A stretch of DNA of 64,000 nt from Perognathus longimembris pacificus (GCF_023159225.1 NC_063167.1:19161360-19225359), one strand, 5' to 3'. Shown: positions 8,563 through 18,828, counted from the first letter of the stretch. The notes: a model not told the origin generated them from the sequence alone. Translations and numbers: made by a program.

Positions 8563-8691
8563 ACTATATTTTAAATTTCACTAGAAACTTGTTTTCTCTT
8601 TCATTATTTACATACATATATCATATCAACTGCTTTCCCTTTGTCTGCTAATCTCTCTCTCTCTTTCCTCCCTCCCTGCCCCCTCTCTTGC

Positions 8692-8925
8692 TCAGCCATT
8701 CCTGGGGTTTGACCTGTGGGCCTGGGCTCTGTCCCTGAGCCTCTCTGTACTCAAGGCTAGCACTCTACCACTTGAGCCACAGCACCACTTCCAAACTTTT
8801 CTGAGTAGTTTATTGGAGATAAGGGTCTCATGGACTTTCTTGCCTGGGATGGCTTTGAACCACAACCCTCAGATCTCAGCCTCCTGAGTAGCTAGGATTA
8901 TAGGTGTGAGTCACCAGCAACTGGC
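8692..8925 (-). mobile_element. B1-Geo type SINE
   Basis: Contains actcaaggctagcactctac, gagtagtttattggagataa and gtagctaggattataggtgt. Confidence 0.9.
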
Positions 8926-8959
8926 TTGTGTGCAACTCTTAAGATATTTATCACCTAGA

Positions 8960-9075
8960 ACAGAAAAAGTGGTGGTGCTCACTGATAGTCCCAGCTACCT
9001 GGGAGGTTGAGAGGCAGGTATCTCACTTGAGTATGGGAGTCTAAGGCCAATGTGGGTAATAGAGCAAGTCTGCCT
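8960..9075 (+). mobile_element. Old B1-like SINE
   Basis: gtggtggtgctcactgatag and cccagctacctgggaggttg mark a diverged B1 monomer. Confidence 0.7.
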
Positions 9076-9121
9076 GCTCCCCTCCACTTGGCAACAACTA
9101 GTTGTACAAGAAGGTTTTGAA

Positions 9122-9290
9122 GGGCTGGGAATATGACCTAGTGGCAAAAGAGCTTGCCTCGTATACATGAAGCCCCAGAAGTGGCGCTGTGGCTCAAGTG
9201 GCAGAGTGCTAGCCTTGAGCAAAAGGAAGCCAGGGACAGTGCTCAGGCCCTGAGTCCAAGGCCCAGAACTGGCAAAAAAAAAAAAAAAAG
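9122..9290 (+). mobile_element. IDL-Geo SINE with junction deletion
   Basis: agggctgggaatatgacctagt to gaactggc plus A tail. The segment from the IDL 3' end to the Geo start is missing (gaagcc joins ccagaagtgg). Confidence 0.9.
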
Positions 9291-9294
9291 AAGG

Positions 9295-9728
9295 TTTTTA
9301 ATCATTTAACATGTCCATTTATGTACGTAATGGATGCTGATCAGAGTCACTCCCCTTATCATTCTTCCTCATCCCCTTTCCAAGATTTTGTCTCATTTAA
9401 AAAAAAAATACTAACGCTTTATAGAAAAAAGTTGTCGACCCCCACTTTAGTATGATTTCTCAACCTTGGGAAGAACTCTATGAATGCTAACTATTTATTA
9501 TAATAACAAGAGATAAGTATTTTTATCTCTGTGGTAGAGATGGGGAAACTGAACTTTAGAGACAGGAAATGAGGAGGCCACTCCTTATTCCTGCAGGCTC
9601 TTTCTGGGATGTCTGGGACTCTGAGGCCTCCTTAGCTATGTGTTGCAAGTGGACTCCGTGAACACTGTATTAGAAGAGACTTAAAGGACCCCAGGCCTCA
9701 GTAGTGGAGGGGGAGGCACAAACTCTTT
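9295..9728. other. Unique intergenic DNA
   Basis: No gene or clear repeat recognised. Confidence 0.55.
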
Positions 9729-9780
9729 GTGTGTATGTGTGTGTGCACGTTCACATGTGCATGCATGCATATGCACATGC
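9729..9780 (+). repeat. Alternating purine-pyrimidine (TG/CATG) tract
   Basis: gtgtgtatgtgtgtgtgcac followed by catgtgcatgcatgcatatg, a sequence type that can form Z-DNA. Confidence 0.9.
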
Positions 9781-9970
9781 CAGTCCTGGGGCTTGAATTC
9801 AGGGCCTGAGCACTGTCCCTGGCTTTTTTTTGCTCAAGGCTAGCACTCTACCTCTTGAGCCACAGCGCCACTCTGTTTTTTTTTTCTATATATGTGATGC
9901 TGAGGAATCAAACCCAGGGCTTCATGTACATGAGGCAGGCACTTTACCACTAGGCCACATTCCCAGCCCC
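9778..9970 (-). mobile_element. IDL-Geo SINE
   Basis: tgccagtcctggggcttgaa to ccacattcccagcccc. Confidence 0.92.
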
Positions 9971-9984
9971 ACACTTTAGGCGTT

Positions 9985-10100
9985 ATGTTGGTTAATTGGA
10001 GATAAGAGTTTCACGGACTTTCCCAGCTTCAAATGGTGATCCTCAGATCTCAGCCTCCTGAGAAGCAAGAATTACAAGTGTGAGCCACCAGTGCCCATCT
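9985..10100 (-). mobile_element. B1-Geo type SINE fragment
   Basis: ggttaattggagataagagt through gtgagccaccagtgcccat. The Geo half is mostly absent, probably cut by the preceding IDL-Geo. Confidence 0.8.
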
Positions 10101-10267
10101 CACAAATTCATTTACCTGTGGATTTCCTCAATCAATTTAGAGACTCTAGCAACTCAGCACCATCCATCCATCATACACTCATTAAACAATTATGCTGTGA
10201 TTCTGGCTCATCTCCTGAAATTCATGTGTTGGGAACTTGGTACCCAATTTCCGCTGTGTTAAGAGGT

Positions 10268-10455
10268 AGAACCAGGCAAGCCAGGCAAGTCTCCTAGCAC
10301 TTGGGAGACTGAGGAAGCAGGATTGCTAGTTTGTGGCCAAACTAGGCCTCAAGCTAGAAAAAGAAAAGGCTTATAACTATAAGCCTAGCTACTTAGGAGG
10401 CTGAGATCTGTAGGATTGCAGTGTAAAGGTAGCTCAAGCAGAAAAGTGGTCCTCA
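10268..10455 (+). mobile_element. Two old B1-like fragments
   Basis: cctagcacttgggagactga and ctagctacttaggaggctga are two B1-type starts in tandem, both diverged. Confidence 0.6.
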
Positions 10456-10456
10456 A

Positions 10457-10710
10457 GATCTGGGCACCGGTGGCTCACACCTAGAATCCTAGCTATTCAG
10501 GAGCTGAGATCTGAGGATTGCAGTTCCAAGCCAACCCAGGAAGGAAAGAAAGTCCATGAGATTCTTACCTCCAATTAAGCATCAAAAAAAGCCAGAAGTA
10601 GAGCTCTGGCTCAAGTAGTAGAGTGCTAGCCTTAGGGAGCAGGGGTGGGGGGAGAAAGCTCAGGGACAGCTCCCAGGCCTTGATTTCAAGTCCCCAAACA
10701 GGCATCCAAA
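10457..10710 (+). mobile_element. B1-Geo type SINE
   Basis: ctgggcaccggtggctcaca to caagtccccaaacaggc, with a G-rich insertion near 10638-10660. Confidence 0.85.
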
Positions 10711-10757
10711 AAACAAATGTCCTCAAGATTCCATCTCTAAAACACCTAGTAAAAAGC

Positions 10758-10848
10758 ATTGTTGGAGGTATAGCAAAGTCAAACAAGTAAGCTGATCAAG
10801 CCTAAGGCCCTGAGTTCCAACCCTGGCACTAGTAAAAACAAACAAAAC
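10758..10848 (+). mobile_element. Old ID-like monomer
   Basis: ggaggtatagcaaagtcaaa and ccctgagttccaaccctggc resemble a diverged ID monomer. Confidence 0.5.
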
Positions 10849-10968
10849 CAGAAAAAAAAAGTGAGAACTTGGGCTCCTGCCTTCATGAATGCATTTACCA
10901 CCCATGGGTAAAAGATTTATTGGGTCTTTGCAGGAATGGCTGTTATACAAGTAGCCCTCTGGGGGCTG

Positions 10969-11172
10969 GGGATATGGCCTAGTGGCAAGAGTGCTTGCCT
11001 CCTATACATGAGGCCCTGGGTTCAATTCCCCAGCACCACATATACAGAAAATGGCCAGAAGTGGCGCTGTGGCTCAAGAGGTAGAGTGCTAGCCTTGAGC
11101 AAAAAGAAGCCAGGGACAGTGCTTAGGCCCCGAGTCCAAGCCCCAGGACTGGCAAAAAAAAAAAAGAAAAAG
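10969..11172 (+). mobile_element. IDL-Geo SINE
   Basis: Near-consensus full dimer with A tail. The flanks repeat tagccctctgg (10951-10961 and about 11182-11192), a likely target duplication. Confidence 0.94.
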
Positions 11173-11329
11173 AAAACAATTAGCCCTCTGGTATGCTGCT
11201 CCATCACATGGTACCCAGGATGAAGCCAGCAGGCCTTGATCAATGTTGAGTAGATGGCCACATTACACTCTATTACAGACTCCAGAACTGCAAGCCAAGC
11301 AAACTTCTATTCTTTATAAATTATCTACC

Positions 11330-11732
11330 TGTGGGGCACACCTGGAAGTCAACTAGCTAGCCCCGCCTGTTTCTCAGTCTTGGGGCCACATGTAGCTAAG
11401 ATGGCGGCGCCTAACAACAACGTGCAGCTGCTACAAATGTCTTTGGTGATTCTGTGGGCTTTGACGCCCCAGCTCATCCCTCCCCTTCCTGCCAATCTTA
11501 GACCTGATTGGCTCCTGTGCCTTATATTAGTGGCACATACTTCTCCAATAAATGAGATCTTCCGCTGACTTGACTCCTAGGCTGTCTGATTGTCCTCCAG
11601 TGAGGGAGGGCTGGGTGTGGGTGGTCTGCTGACCCTTCTCCTCTCTTGGCTCTTCCGGTCAGGGTGTGCCTTCCCTGTCTCTCCCGTGGGTCAGGGGAGC
11701 ATGGGGGGGCGGGGAGGCTAGAGACCCCAACA
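11330..11732 (+). mobile_element. Solo LTR (about 403 bp) with 6-bp target duplication
   Basis: It begins tgtggggcacacc and ends gagaccccaaca, bounded by tctacc on both sides (11324-11329 and 11733-11738). A six-base duplication fits a class II (beta-like) endogenous retrovirus. It contains a YY1-type motif aagatggcggc (11398-11408), an inverted CCAAT (gattgg) near 11506, a TATA-like ttatatta (11522-11529) and AATAAA at 11547-11552. It is unrelated to proviruses A and B. A solo LTR forms by recombination between the two LTRs of a provirus. Confidence 0.85.
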
Positions 11733-11744
11733 TCTACCCTTGCC

Positions 11745-11980
11745 AGGTGCCAGGGCTCAGGCCTGTAATCCTAGCTACTCAGGTGGCTGAGATCTGAGGA
11801 TCATGGTTCAAAACCAGCTCAGGCAGAAAAGGCCATGAGATTCTTCTCCAATTAACCACCAGAAAACTGGAAGTGGTACTGTGGCTCAAGTGGTAGAGTG
11901 CTAGCGTTGAACTGAAGAGCTCAGGGACCCAAGCCGAGTTTAAGCCCCATGGCAGACAAAAACAAAAATAAAAAATAAAG
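11745..11980 (+). mobile_element. B1-Geo type SINE
   Basis: ggctcaggcctgtaatccta to gagtttaagccccatggc with an AAAT-rich tail. Confidence 0.9.
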
Positions 11981-12230
11981 GGGCTGGGAATATGGCCTAG
12001 TGACAAGAGTGCTTGCCTCCTATACATGAAGCTCTGGGTTCGATTCCCCAGCACCACATATAAAGAAAATGGCCAGAAGTGGCGCTGTGGCTCAAGTGGC
12101 AGAGTGCTAGCCTTGAGCAAAAAGAAGCCAGGGACAGTGCTCAGGCCCGGAGTCCAAGGCCCAGGACTGGTACCAAAAAAAAATAATAAATAAATAAATA
12201 AACAATAAAAAAATAAAAAATAAAAATGAA
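11981..12230 (+). mobile_element. IDL-Geo SINE with AAAT-rich tail
   Basis: ggggctgggaatatggcctag to cccaggactgg, then taaataaataaat. It follows directly on the tail of the previous SINE. Confidence 0.93.
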
Positions 12231-12234
12231 TGAA

Positions 12235-12638
12235 TCATCTACCCTTAGGTATTTCATTATAGTCACATAAAACATATGAACACACTGTATTTTGTCTTGG
12301 GTGTTGTTCTAAACACTGAGAACTCAGTAGTGAACTTGACTTAAATCTCTGGACTCATGAAACTGACCACAAAGCTCCGCAGGGCCTGTGATCTTGACGA
12401 TCAGCACAGAAGCCCTAGTCATGGCCCATCTGTCCTCTTGTCTCTGTCTAAAATTGGATCAAGTCAGAAAATCTTTCTTACTTTATCTCCTTTTTCCCTG
12501 CCTGGGTTTATGGAATGCACTCTGGATTTTTACCTTATATAAATCCTAAATATATCCTCACTCTAGTACTTAACACTTGCAATCCAAAGCTATGGTTTTC
12601 TAGATACTATCTTTGCTATAATTTTGAAAAAGTCTTAT
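12235..12638. other. Unique intergenic DNA
   Basis: No gene recognised. Confidence 0.55.
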
Positions 12639-12639
12639 T

Positions 12640-12845
12640 TGATCTGGGAACCAGGGGCTCGCACCTGTAATCCTGGCTACTCAGGAGGCTGAGATCTGAG
12701 GATCACAGTTCAAAGCCAGCTCAAGCAAGCTGTGAGACTTCTATCTCCAATAAACTACTGAAAAAGCCACAAGTGGAGCTGTGGCTCAAATGGTAAAGCA
12801 CTAGCCTTGAGCAAAAAAAAGCTAGGGGACAGGATCCAGGCCCTG
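12640..12845 (+). mobile_element. B1-Geo type SINE
   Basis: gggctcgcacctgtaatcct to ggatccaggccctg. It ends in a (TG)n tract instead of poly-A. Confidence 0.88.
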
Positions 12846-12847
12846 CG

Positions 12848-12897
12848 TGCCTGTGTGTGAGTGTGTGTGTGTGAGTGTGTGTGTGTGTGTGTGTGTC
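12848..12897 (+). repeat. (TG)n microsatellite
   Basis: About 20 TG units with gagtg interruptions, at a SINE tail. Confidence 0.95.
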
Positions 12898-13103
12898 CAT
12901 GTGTTTGTGGGTTCTGGAGCTCAGGACTGGCACATACACACAAAAAGTCTTATTTGGATTCCCAAGGCCAAGAATTCTGAACCTTTGTTATACACTGTGA
13001 CATTCTCCTCTTCTCCAAAAAAGTTTGCTCAGATTGATAACTATAAAAGCAATAGGTTCTAAGATTCAAAGATGACAGTGCTACTGCTGCCCCTCCGGTG
13101 TGT

Positions 13104-13138
13104 GTTTGGATATTTGTGTGTGTGTGTGTGTGTGTGTC
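13104..13138 (+). repeat. (TG)n microsatellite
   Basis: tttgtgtgtgtgtgtgtgtg, about 12 units. Confidence 0.93.
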
Positions 13139-13214
13139 CTCACACTTAAGAAGGTGTTATACTGCTGAACCTCACCTAGCCCAGAAGACCTTCTTTTCTT
13201 TCCTTTTCTTTTAT

Positions 13215-13390
13215 TTATTTTTTGGCAAGTCCTGGGTATTGGACTAAGGGCCTGAGCACTGTCCCTGGCTTCTTTTTTTTTTTTTTGCTCAAGGCTAGCA
13301 CTCTGCCACTTGAGCCACAGTGCCACTTCTGGCCATTTTCTGTATATGTGGTGCTAGCACTCTTGCCACTAGGCCATATTCCCAGCCCCA
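13215..13390 (-). mobile_element. IDL-Geo SINE with deletion in IDL
   Basis: ggcaagtcctgggtattgga to ccatattcccagcccc. The part between gtggtgct and agcactcttgcc is lost. Confidence 0.9.
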
Positions 13391-13927
13391 AGACCTTCTT
13401 TCAAAGAGCATGCATCCACCTGTATTCATTGGCCAGAGCATCATCACATGACCATACTAAATGCAAGGAAGTCTGGGAAATGAGCCACGTGCTCAGCTGT
13501 CTACTGGGGACTTCATTCTCAGTGAAGAAGAGAGGGGAATGGGTAATAGGAGACCATCCACAGGCTCCTTCAAGCCAGCATAACAGGTGAGTGAATGGGG
13601 GGAAAAATTGTACCAGAATTTGGGATTTGGCCTCAAAGTGAGATAAAGAAGAACAAATGTTCAATTGTCAAGAGTACCACAAGGATGGAGCAGGCCCCAA
13701 GGAAGGCCAATCTCCAGTCTTGGGACCATGATCACCCTGGGGCCCCATCTCCGGGAAGGCCACATGGCTGGTTTAATGCTCTGTAGTAGCAGTCTTGACA
13801 TTCTTCAGATTATCTGAACTGTGTCCCTAAGGGAAATCCATTAGGATAAGAAAGTTTGTGCTTAGAGGATGGAGGGAGGGAAGGAAAACTTGTAAGAAGT
13901 ATATCATCACACATTGAAAACATCTAA
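13391..13927. other. Unique intergenic DNA
   Basis: No gene recognised. Confidence 0.5.
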
Positions 13928-14028
13928 AAAGTGGAGGCATGGCTCAAGAAAGTGGTAGAGCTCCAGCCTTGTGCAAACCAAATGAGAGCACAAAGCCCTC
14001 AGTTCAACCCCTGGTATGGAGAAGAGAA
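13928..14028 (+). mobile_element. Old Geo/ID-like fragment
   Basis: gtggaggcatggctcaagaa and gccctcagttcaacccctgg show a diverged Geo-like right half. Confidence 0.55.
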
Positions 14029-14054
14029 AAGAAAAGAAAGAAGGAAGATTCACT

Positions 14055-14400
14055 GAAAAGAGACCACCACATAGTTCAGGTAGAAAACAGTTTATTGCAG
14101 GTAGAGCAAACTGCCAGTCCACATGAGATGGAGGCATGGAGAAAAAGAACAGAAGAAAAAGAGGAGAGGATGGGACTTATGGTTGAGTAGGATTATATAG
14201 GGAAAGGCAGGGAGAAGGTGTAACCATGTGGATGTGGAAGTGATCTGAGAGTCTGGGGAACCTCTCACTGTCCTAAGGAGGCATGATGGGGTGGTTCAGG
14301 AAGTGACCTCAGCAGATGAAGATATGACCTCAGAGTCTGGGGTCCTTTACTGACTCACAGTCAGGTGATTGACAAGTGATTACTGGTTTCAGGCAGGTGA
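14055..14400 (-). mobile_element. Probable old LTR, minus orientation
   Basis: Read on the minus strand there is a TATA-like ctatataa (about 14194-14201) followed by AATAAA (about 14090-14095). The end, near 14055, begins tgaaaagagaccaccacata on the plus strand. This spacing fits U3-R-U5 of an LTR. The right boundary is uncertain. Similar sequence recurs at about 14720-14960. Confidence 0.5.
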
Positions 14401-14475
14401 TTTCTGGTAAGGCTACCAGCTGTCTTTCTCAAGAGGAAGTGGGGAGGGGCTGCTCTCCTGGGAAGACCTAACATT

Positions 14476-14696
14476 TTTTTTCTTTCTTCTTTTTTTTTTT
14501 TTTTGGCCAGTCCTGGGCCTTGAACTCAGGGCCTGAGCACTGTCCCTGGCTACTTTTTGCTCAAGGCTAGCACTCTGCCACTTGAGCCACAGCGCCACTT
14601 CTGGTCGTTTTCTATATATGTGGTACTGAGGAATCGAACCCAGGGCTTCATGTATAGGAGGCAAGCACTCTTGCCACTAGGCTATATTCCCAGCCC
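14476..14696 (-). mobile_element. IDL-Geo SINE with 17-bp target duplication
   Basis: Full dimer in reverse. The flanks tgggaagacctaacatt at 14459-14475 and 14697-14713 are identical, which argues for a recent insertion by the LINE machinery. Confidence 0.96.
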
Positions 14697-14719
14697 TGGG
14701 AAGACCTAACATTGAGCAT

Positions 14720-14960
14720 TTGTTGAGAGAGAGACCAAACTGCCAGCCAGCTTAAGATGGAAGCATGTGGAACATGGCAGTAGGAGAGAGATTATATAGG
14801 GGAGGGTCAGGAAAGGGTGTGGACACAGTGGATGTGGAGGTGACCTCAGAGGCTGAGGAAATGATCTCAGAGCTTGGGGGACCTCCCACATGCCAGTTGC
14901 CTGGGTTGAAGGTGTTAGGTGGGGACTTCTAGGGTGCACAGGGAGAGTACCAAGGAAAGA
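14720..14960 (-). mobile_element. Second copy of the 14055-14400 repeat, partial
   Basis: Shares aaactgccag, attatatagggg, gtggatgtggaggtgacctc (cf. gtggatgtggaagtgatctg) and ggacctcccac with the first copy. It lacks the part carrying AATAAA. Confidence 0.5.
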
Positions 14961-14998
14961 GGCCATTTCTCACCAGTGGACCTAACAGGAAGAATTCT

Positions 14999-15037
14999 GG
15001 GAGGGAGGGAGGGAGAGAGGGAGGGAGGGAGGGAGAA
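14999..15037 (+). repeat. (GGGA)n repeat
   Basis: gggagggagggaggga units with one gagag break. Confidence 0.95.
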
Positions 15038-15039
15038 AA

Positions 15040-15630
15040 CTATAGCTAGTGGTGAAGTAAGGAGGTTGAGTCTAAGTAACTTCTTATAGCCATCCTGGTG
15101 CCTCTTGCTAGGTGGATGGAGTTCTACATCCAGTGCTGAAAAGCCTAGAGGTGAGAGAGACCATTTATTGAATGCTGATGTCTAGCTCAAGGTGAGCTAG
15201 GTGGACTCTACTTCAGAGAAATGCAGATGTCATAGCCTGAGGAAAGCTTTGCAAGGAGAATGCTCTGATTCTTGGGGAGATTGGGTCTAGCCAGAACCAT
15301 CTTGGCCAGGTGGTGGATGGTAGGGTCTGGTATCTTGTCTTCATGGTGGGGGACAGTGAAGTCCTCATCTCCCAGTTGATGGGCGTGCCTGAATCCTTGG
15401 AGGCAGGGGCGGAGACTTGGATGATAGGTTACTAAACCTGTCAGTCCAGTGCCCAGGACTCCAGTTGCCTGTGACCCAGCCCCCAGACCTGACCCTATCT
15501 AGGCCTGTACCAGCACAGGTGCTATGACACTATACCACATATCTCTGTGTTAATGTCCAGTCTCCTGGCTCTCCTCCAGTCACTATGGTGTTCCACTTCA
15601 GCTCTCTATTGGAGCTGAATTGGTTTGTTC
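15040..15630. other. Unique intergenic DNA
   Basis: No gene recognised. It could be an old, unrecognised LTR. Confidence 0.4.
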
Positions 15631-15632
15631 TT

Positions 15633-15827
15633 GTTGTTTGCCAGTCCTGGGGCTTGGAGTCAGGCTGAGCACTGTCCCTGGATTCTTTTTGCTCAAAGCT
15701 AGCACTCTACCACTTGAGCCACAGCACCACTTCCAGCTTTTTCTATATATGTGGTGCTAAGGAATTGAACCCAGGGCTTCATGTATGCAAGGCAAGTACT
15801 CTACCACTAGGCCATATTCCTAGCCCC
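15633..15827 (-). mobile_element. IDL-Geo SINE
   Basis: tttgccagtcctggggcttg to ccatattcctagcccc. Confidence 0.92.
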
Positions 15828-16025
15828 AGTGGCTCAATTTCTTAACAGTGTTAAGTGTATTTGCTCGCTGCTGGTCTTTGAGACAGAAATCCACCATGCA
15901 GTTGCTGGCCTTTTAATATAAAACTCCAGGATGTGATACTTCAAAATGTGATTTCTCTGTTTTCTCATCTTATAACAGAGGCTTGGTTAGTTCAACAGCT
16001 CACTGGAATCATGCAGAAACCATGC

Positions 16026-16110
16026 TCCAGGCTGGGAATGTAGCTCCATGAAACAGTCATTCTGAGGATGAGCAAAGCTCTGGGTTCAATCCCCACACCA
16101 CAAAAGCAAA
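16026..16110 (+). mobile_element. ID-like monomer
   Basis: ggctgggaatgtagctccat to gggttcaatccccacaccac, without a Geo half. Confidence 0.75.
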
Positions 16111-16247
16111 GTACACCATGTTCTTTCTCTAGTTCTCTTGGGCCTTCCTTGGGCCACAGACTCCCTCCTGTGGCTAAAAGACAGCTGCCCTCATGTTCAG
16201 AGGTAGGAGGGGGCCTCCCCTACCAGGACTCCTTTTCCATAATTGTT

Positions 16248-16456
16248 TTGTTTTGGTTTTTTTGGCCAGTACTGGGCCTTGGACTCAGGGCCTGAGCACT
16301 GTCCCTGGCCTCTTCTTGCTCAAGGCTAGCACTCTGCCACTTGAACCACAGCGCCCCCTCTGGCCGTTTTCCATATATGTGGTGCTGGGGAATGGAACTG
16401 AGAGCTTCATGTGTAGGAGGCAAGCACTCTTGCCACTAGGCCATACTTCCAGCCTG
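16248..16456 (-). mobile_element. IDL-Geo SINE with 16-bp target duplication
   Basis: Flanked by cttttccataattgtt at 16232-16247 and 16457-16472. A local change at 16351-16360 (gcgccccctc) gives it a CTCF-like core. Confidence 0.95.
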
Positions 16457-16579
16457 CTTTTCCATAATTGTTGAACCTCCTCACAAGGCAACCCCTCAGG
16501 AGCAGAGAGGCTACTCAACGGCATGCATTGGAACAATCAAGCAAGAAGGCAAAAATTATTTCTATTCTTTCTTTCTTCC

Positions 16580-17028
16580 TTTCTCTACTGGGGCTTGAAC
16601 TCAGGACCTGTTCTTTTAGATTTTACACTCAAGGCTAGCACTCTACCACTTAAGCCACAGCTCTACTCCCAACATTTTGTTAATTGGAGATAAAAATCAT
16701 ACAGACTTTTCTACCCTTTCTTTCCTCCTTTTTTTTTTTTTTTTTTTTGCCAGTTCTGGGGCTTAAACTCAGGGCCTGAGCACTGTCTCTGGCTTCTTTT
16801 TCCTCAAGGCTAGCACTCTGCCACTTGAGCCACAGCACCACTCCTGGCCTTTTCTGTATATGCGGTGCTGAGGAATCGAATCCAGGGCTTCATGTATACA
16901 AGGCAAGCACTCTACCACTAGGCCATATTCCCAGCCCTTTTTCTACACTTTCTGACTTTGAGCCAGATCCTCAGATTTCAGCCTCCTAGATAGCTATGAT
17001 TATAGGCATAAGCTATCAGTACCTGGCT
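16580..17028 (-). mobile_element. B1-Geo type SINE, split by an IDL-Geo
   Basis: The left part (16585-16722) is Geo. The right part (16938-17028) carries tcagatttcagcctcctaga and aggcataagctatcagtacc. The split point repeats ttttctaccctttct / ttttctacactttct. Confidence 0.85.
16729..16937 (-). mobile_element. IDL-Geo SINE nested in a B1-Geo SINE
   Basis: tttttgccagttctggggct to gccatattcccagcc. Confidence 0.92.
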
Positions 17029-17235
17029 TACATTTAATTTTACTATATTAAAGTACACATGACCTAAAGATAACCATTTGGTGCATAGTTCTGTGTATGA
17101 AGTGCTTTTTCACACATGTGCAGCCCTCACTACCCTCCAGCTCCAGAACTTTTCTTGTATTCCTCAATGGAATGTCCATGCTCAGGATGGAGATTAGGAA
17201 ATCAATGTTGAAAATAGTTTCAAACCCAAAATGCA

Positions 17236-17320
17236 TTTTCCTCTCTCTCCTCTCTCTCCCTCCCTCCCTCCCTTCTTCTCTTTCAGTCTCTCCTTTCTTT
17301 CCTTTTTTCCTTTCCTTTTT
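17236..17320 (+). repeat. Pyrimidine simple repeat (TCTC/CCCT)n
   Basis: ctctctcctctctctccctc and ccttttttcctttcc. It is the complement of an A/G-rich SINE tail. Confidence 0.9.
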
Positions 17321-17538
17321 TGTCCCAGGGCTTGGATTCAGGGTCTGAGCACTGTCTTTGTGCTCAAGGCTACCACTCTACCACTTGAGCCACAGCATCA
17401 CTTTTGGCTTTGTCTGAGTAGTTTATTGGAAATAAGAGTCTCACAGACTTTCCTGCCCAGGCTGGCTTTGAACTGCAATCCTCAGATCTCAGCTTCCTGA
17501 GTAGCTAGGATTACAGGCATGAGCCACTAGGCCCGGCT
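17321..17538 (-). mobile_element. B1-Geo type SINE
   Basis: cccagggcttggattcaggg to catgagccactaggcccggc. Confidence 0.9.
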
Positions 17539-17589
17539 AATGGGTTTTATTTCTCACTCAAATAATTGTACAAAAGGTGTTTGGTGGTT

Positions 17590-17812
17590 TTTTTTTTAGT
17601 CAGTTGTGGGATTTGAACTCAGGGCCTGGGTGCTTCACTTAAGGCTAGTGCTCTACCACTTTGAGCCACAGCTCCACTTCCAGTTTTCTGGTGGTTAATT
17701 GGAGGTAAGAGTCTCAGGGACTTTCCTGCCTGGGCTGGCTCCAAACCATGATCCTCAGATCTCAGCCTCTGAGTAGCTAGGATTACAGGCATGAGCCACC
17801 ATTGCCCAGCTC
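17590..17812 (-). mobile_element. B1-Geo type SINE
   Basis: agtcagttgtgggatttgaa to catgagccaccattgcccag. Confidence 0.9.
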
Positions 17813-18112
17813 AAAAGGGGTTTTAACTTGTTGATTCATGTGTACATTGCATCTTGACTAAAGTCACCTCTTCCATTAATTACTCTTTCAGCCCAATCTC
17901 TCCCATCCTCATTCATGTTCTCAAATTCCTAGCTCTATAGCTAGGAATATAGCTCTATTCCTCGCTCTATTCATATATGTGCACTGAGTGTTATGGCTAT
18001 ATTCCTCTTTTCATACATCCATGCCCTTCTTCTAGCCCCTACCCTCCTCAGTCAAGCAGTGTTTCAGCTTGCTGGTATTCTTTGAACAGCCCATTAATTA
18101 CTGTCTTATTTG

Positions 18113-18166
18113 GCTTCTTCTTCTTCTTCTTCTTCTTCTTCTTCTTCTTCTTCTTCTTCTTCTTCT

Positions 18167-18201
<35 letters not shown>

Positions 18202-18205
18202 TTCT
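18113..18205 (+). repeat. (CTT)n microsatellite, about 30 units
   Basis: An almost pure 92-base run with a single cctc interruption near 18189. Long enough to be polymorphic. Confidence 0.98.
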
Positions 18206-18272
18206 TTTGGTGCTGGAGATGAGATCCCAGGGCCTTGTACATACTAAGCCTGTGCTAAACCCTCACCCAGGA
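18206..18272 (-). mobile_element. ID-like monomer
   Basis: ttggtgctggagatgagatc and acatactaagcctgtgctaa. The (CTT)n beside it is its expanded tail. Confidence 0.65.
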
Positions 18273-18523
18273 GTGTTTCAGAAGTCTGCCTTAGGTTACA
18301 CACACACTGGACTGTGTGGAAATGGAGTGTCTACTTCCTGTGTTGCCATGGCAATGGGGAAAATGACCGTGCATCACTTACAGCAGTGCCCACTAGTAAG
18401 CACATGGTGAAACTGTCACCAGGAGGAGGGGACAGGAATAAGTCAGATGTGAGTAGAAACTGAAGGGAATAAATCAGAAGTAACAAATATAATCTGAGAA
18501 CATATTCTATATCCAGTAGAATT

Positions 18524-18627
18524 TCTTCTTCTTCTTCTTCTTCATCTTCGTCTTCATCTTCGTCTTCTCCTCCTCCTCCTCCTCCTCCTCCTCTTCCTCC
18601 TTCTCCTCCTTCTTCTTTTTCTTCTTG
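18524..18627 (+). repeat. (TTC)n/(TCC)n repeat
   Basis: Runs of TTC, TTCATC, TCC and TTC units. It forms the tail side of a minus-strand SINE. Confidence 0.95.
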
Positions 18628-18797
18628 CTAGTCCTGGGGTTCAGGCACTGTCCCTGGGCCTCTTTTGCTCAAGGCTAGCACCCTACTGTTTGAGCAACAA
18701 TGCCACTTCCAGCTTTTTCTGTGTAAGTGGAATCGAACCCAGGGCTTCACACATGCTAGGCAATCACTCTACCACTAAGCCACATTCCCAGCCCCAA
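18628..18797 (-). mobile_element. IDL-Geo SINE, older
   Basis: ctagtcctggggttcaggca to gccacattcccagcccc, with several small deletions. Confidence 0.88.
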
Positions 18798-18828
18798 TAT
18801 TTTCAATTTTTAAAAATTAGTTGCCCTG

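Noticed and set aside
10969..11172. tRNA-like A and B box signals in IDL monomers
   Set aside because: They belong to the SINE internal promoter. No copy keeps a full tRNA fold that could be called a tRNA gene.
13222..13590. Frames with a recurring LLKASTLPLEPQ-type peptide, seen about 20 times in the window
   Set aside because: The peptide is the reverse translation of the Geo monomer, so it marks SINE copies and not a protein family.
18048..18242. Poly-Leu, poly-Phe and poly-Lys open frames
   Set aside because: They are translations of the (CTT)n microsatellite.
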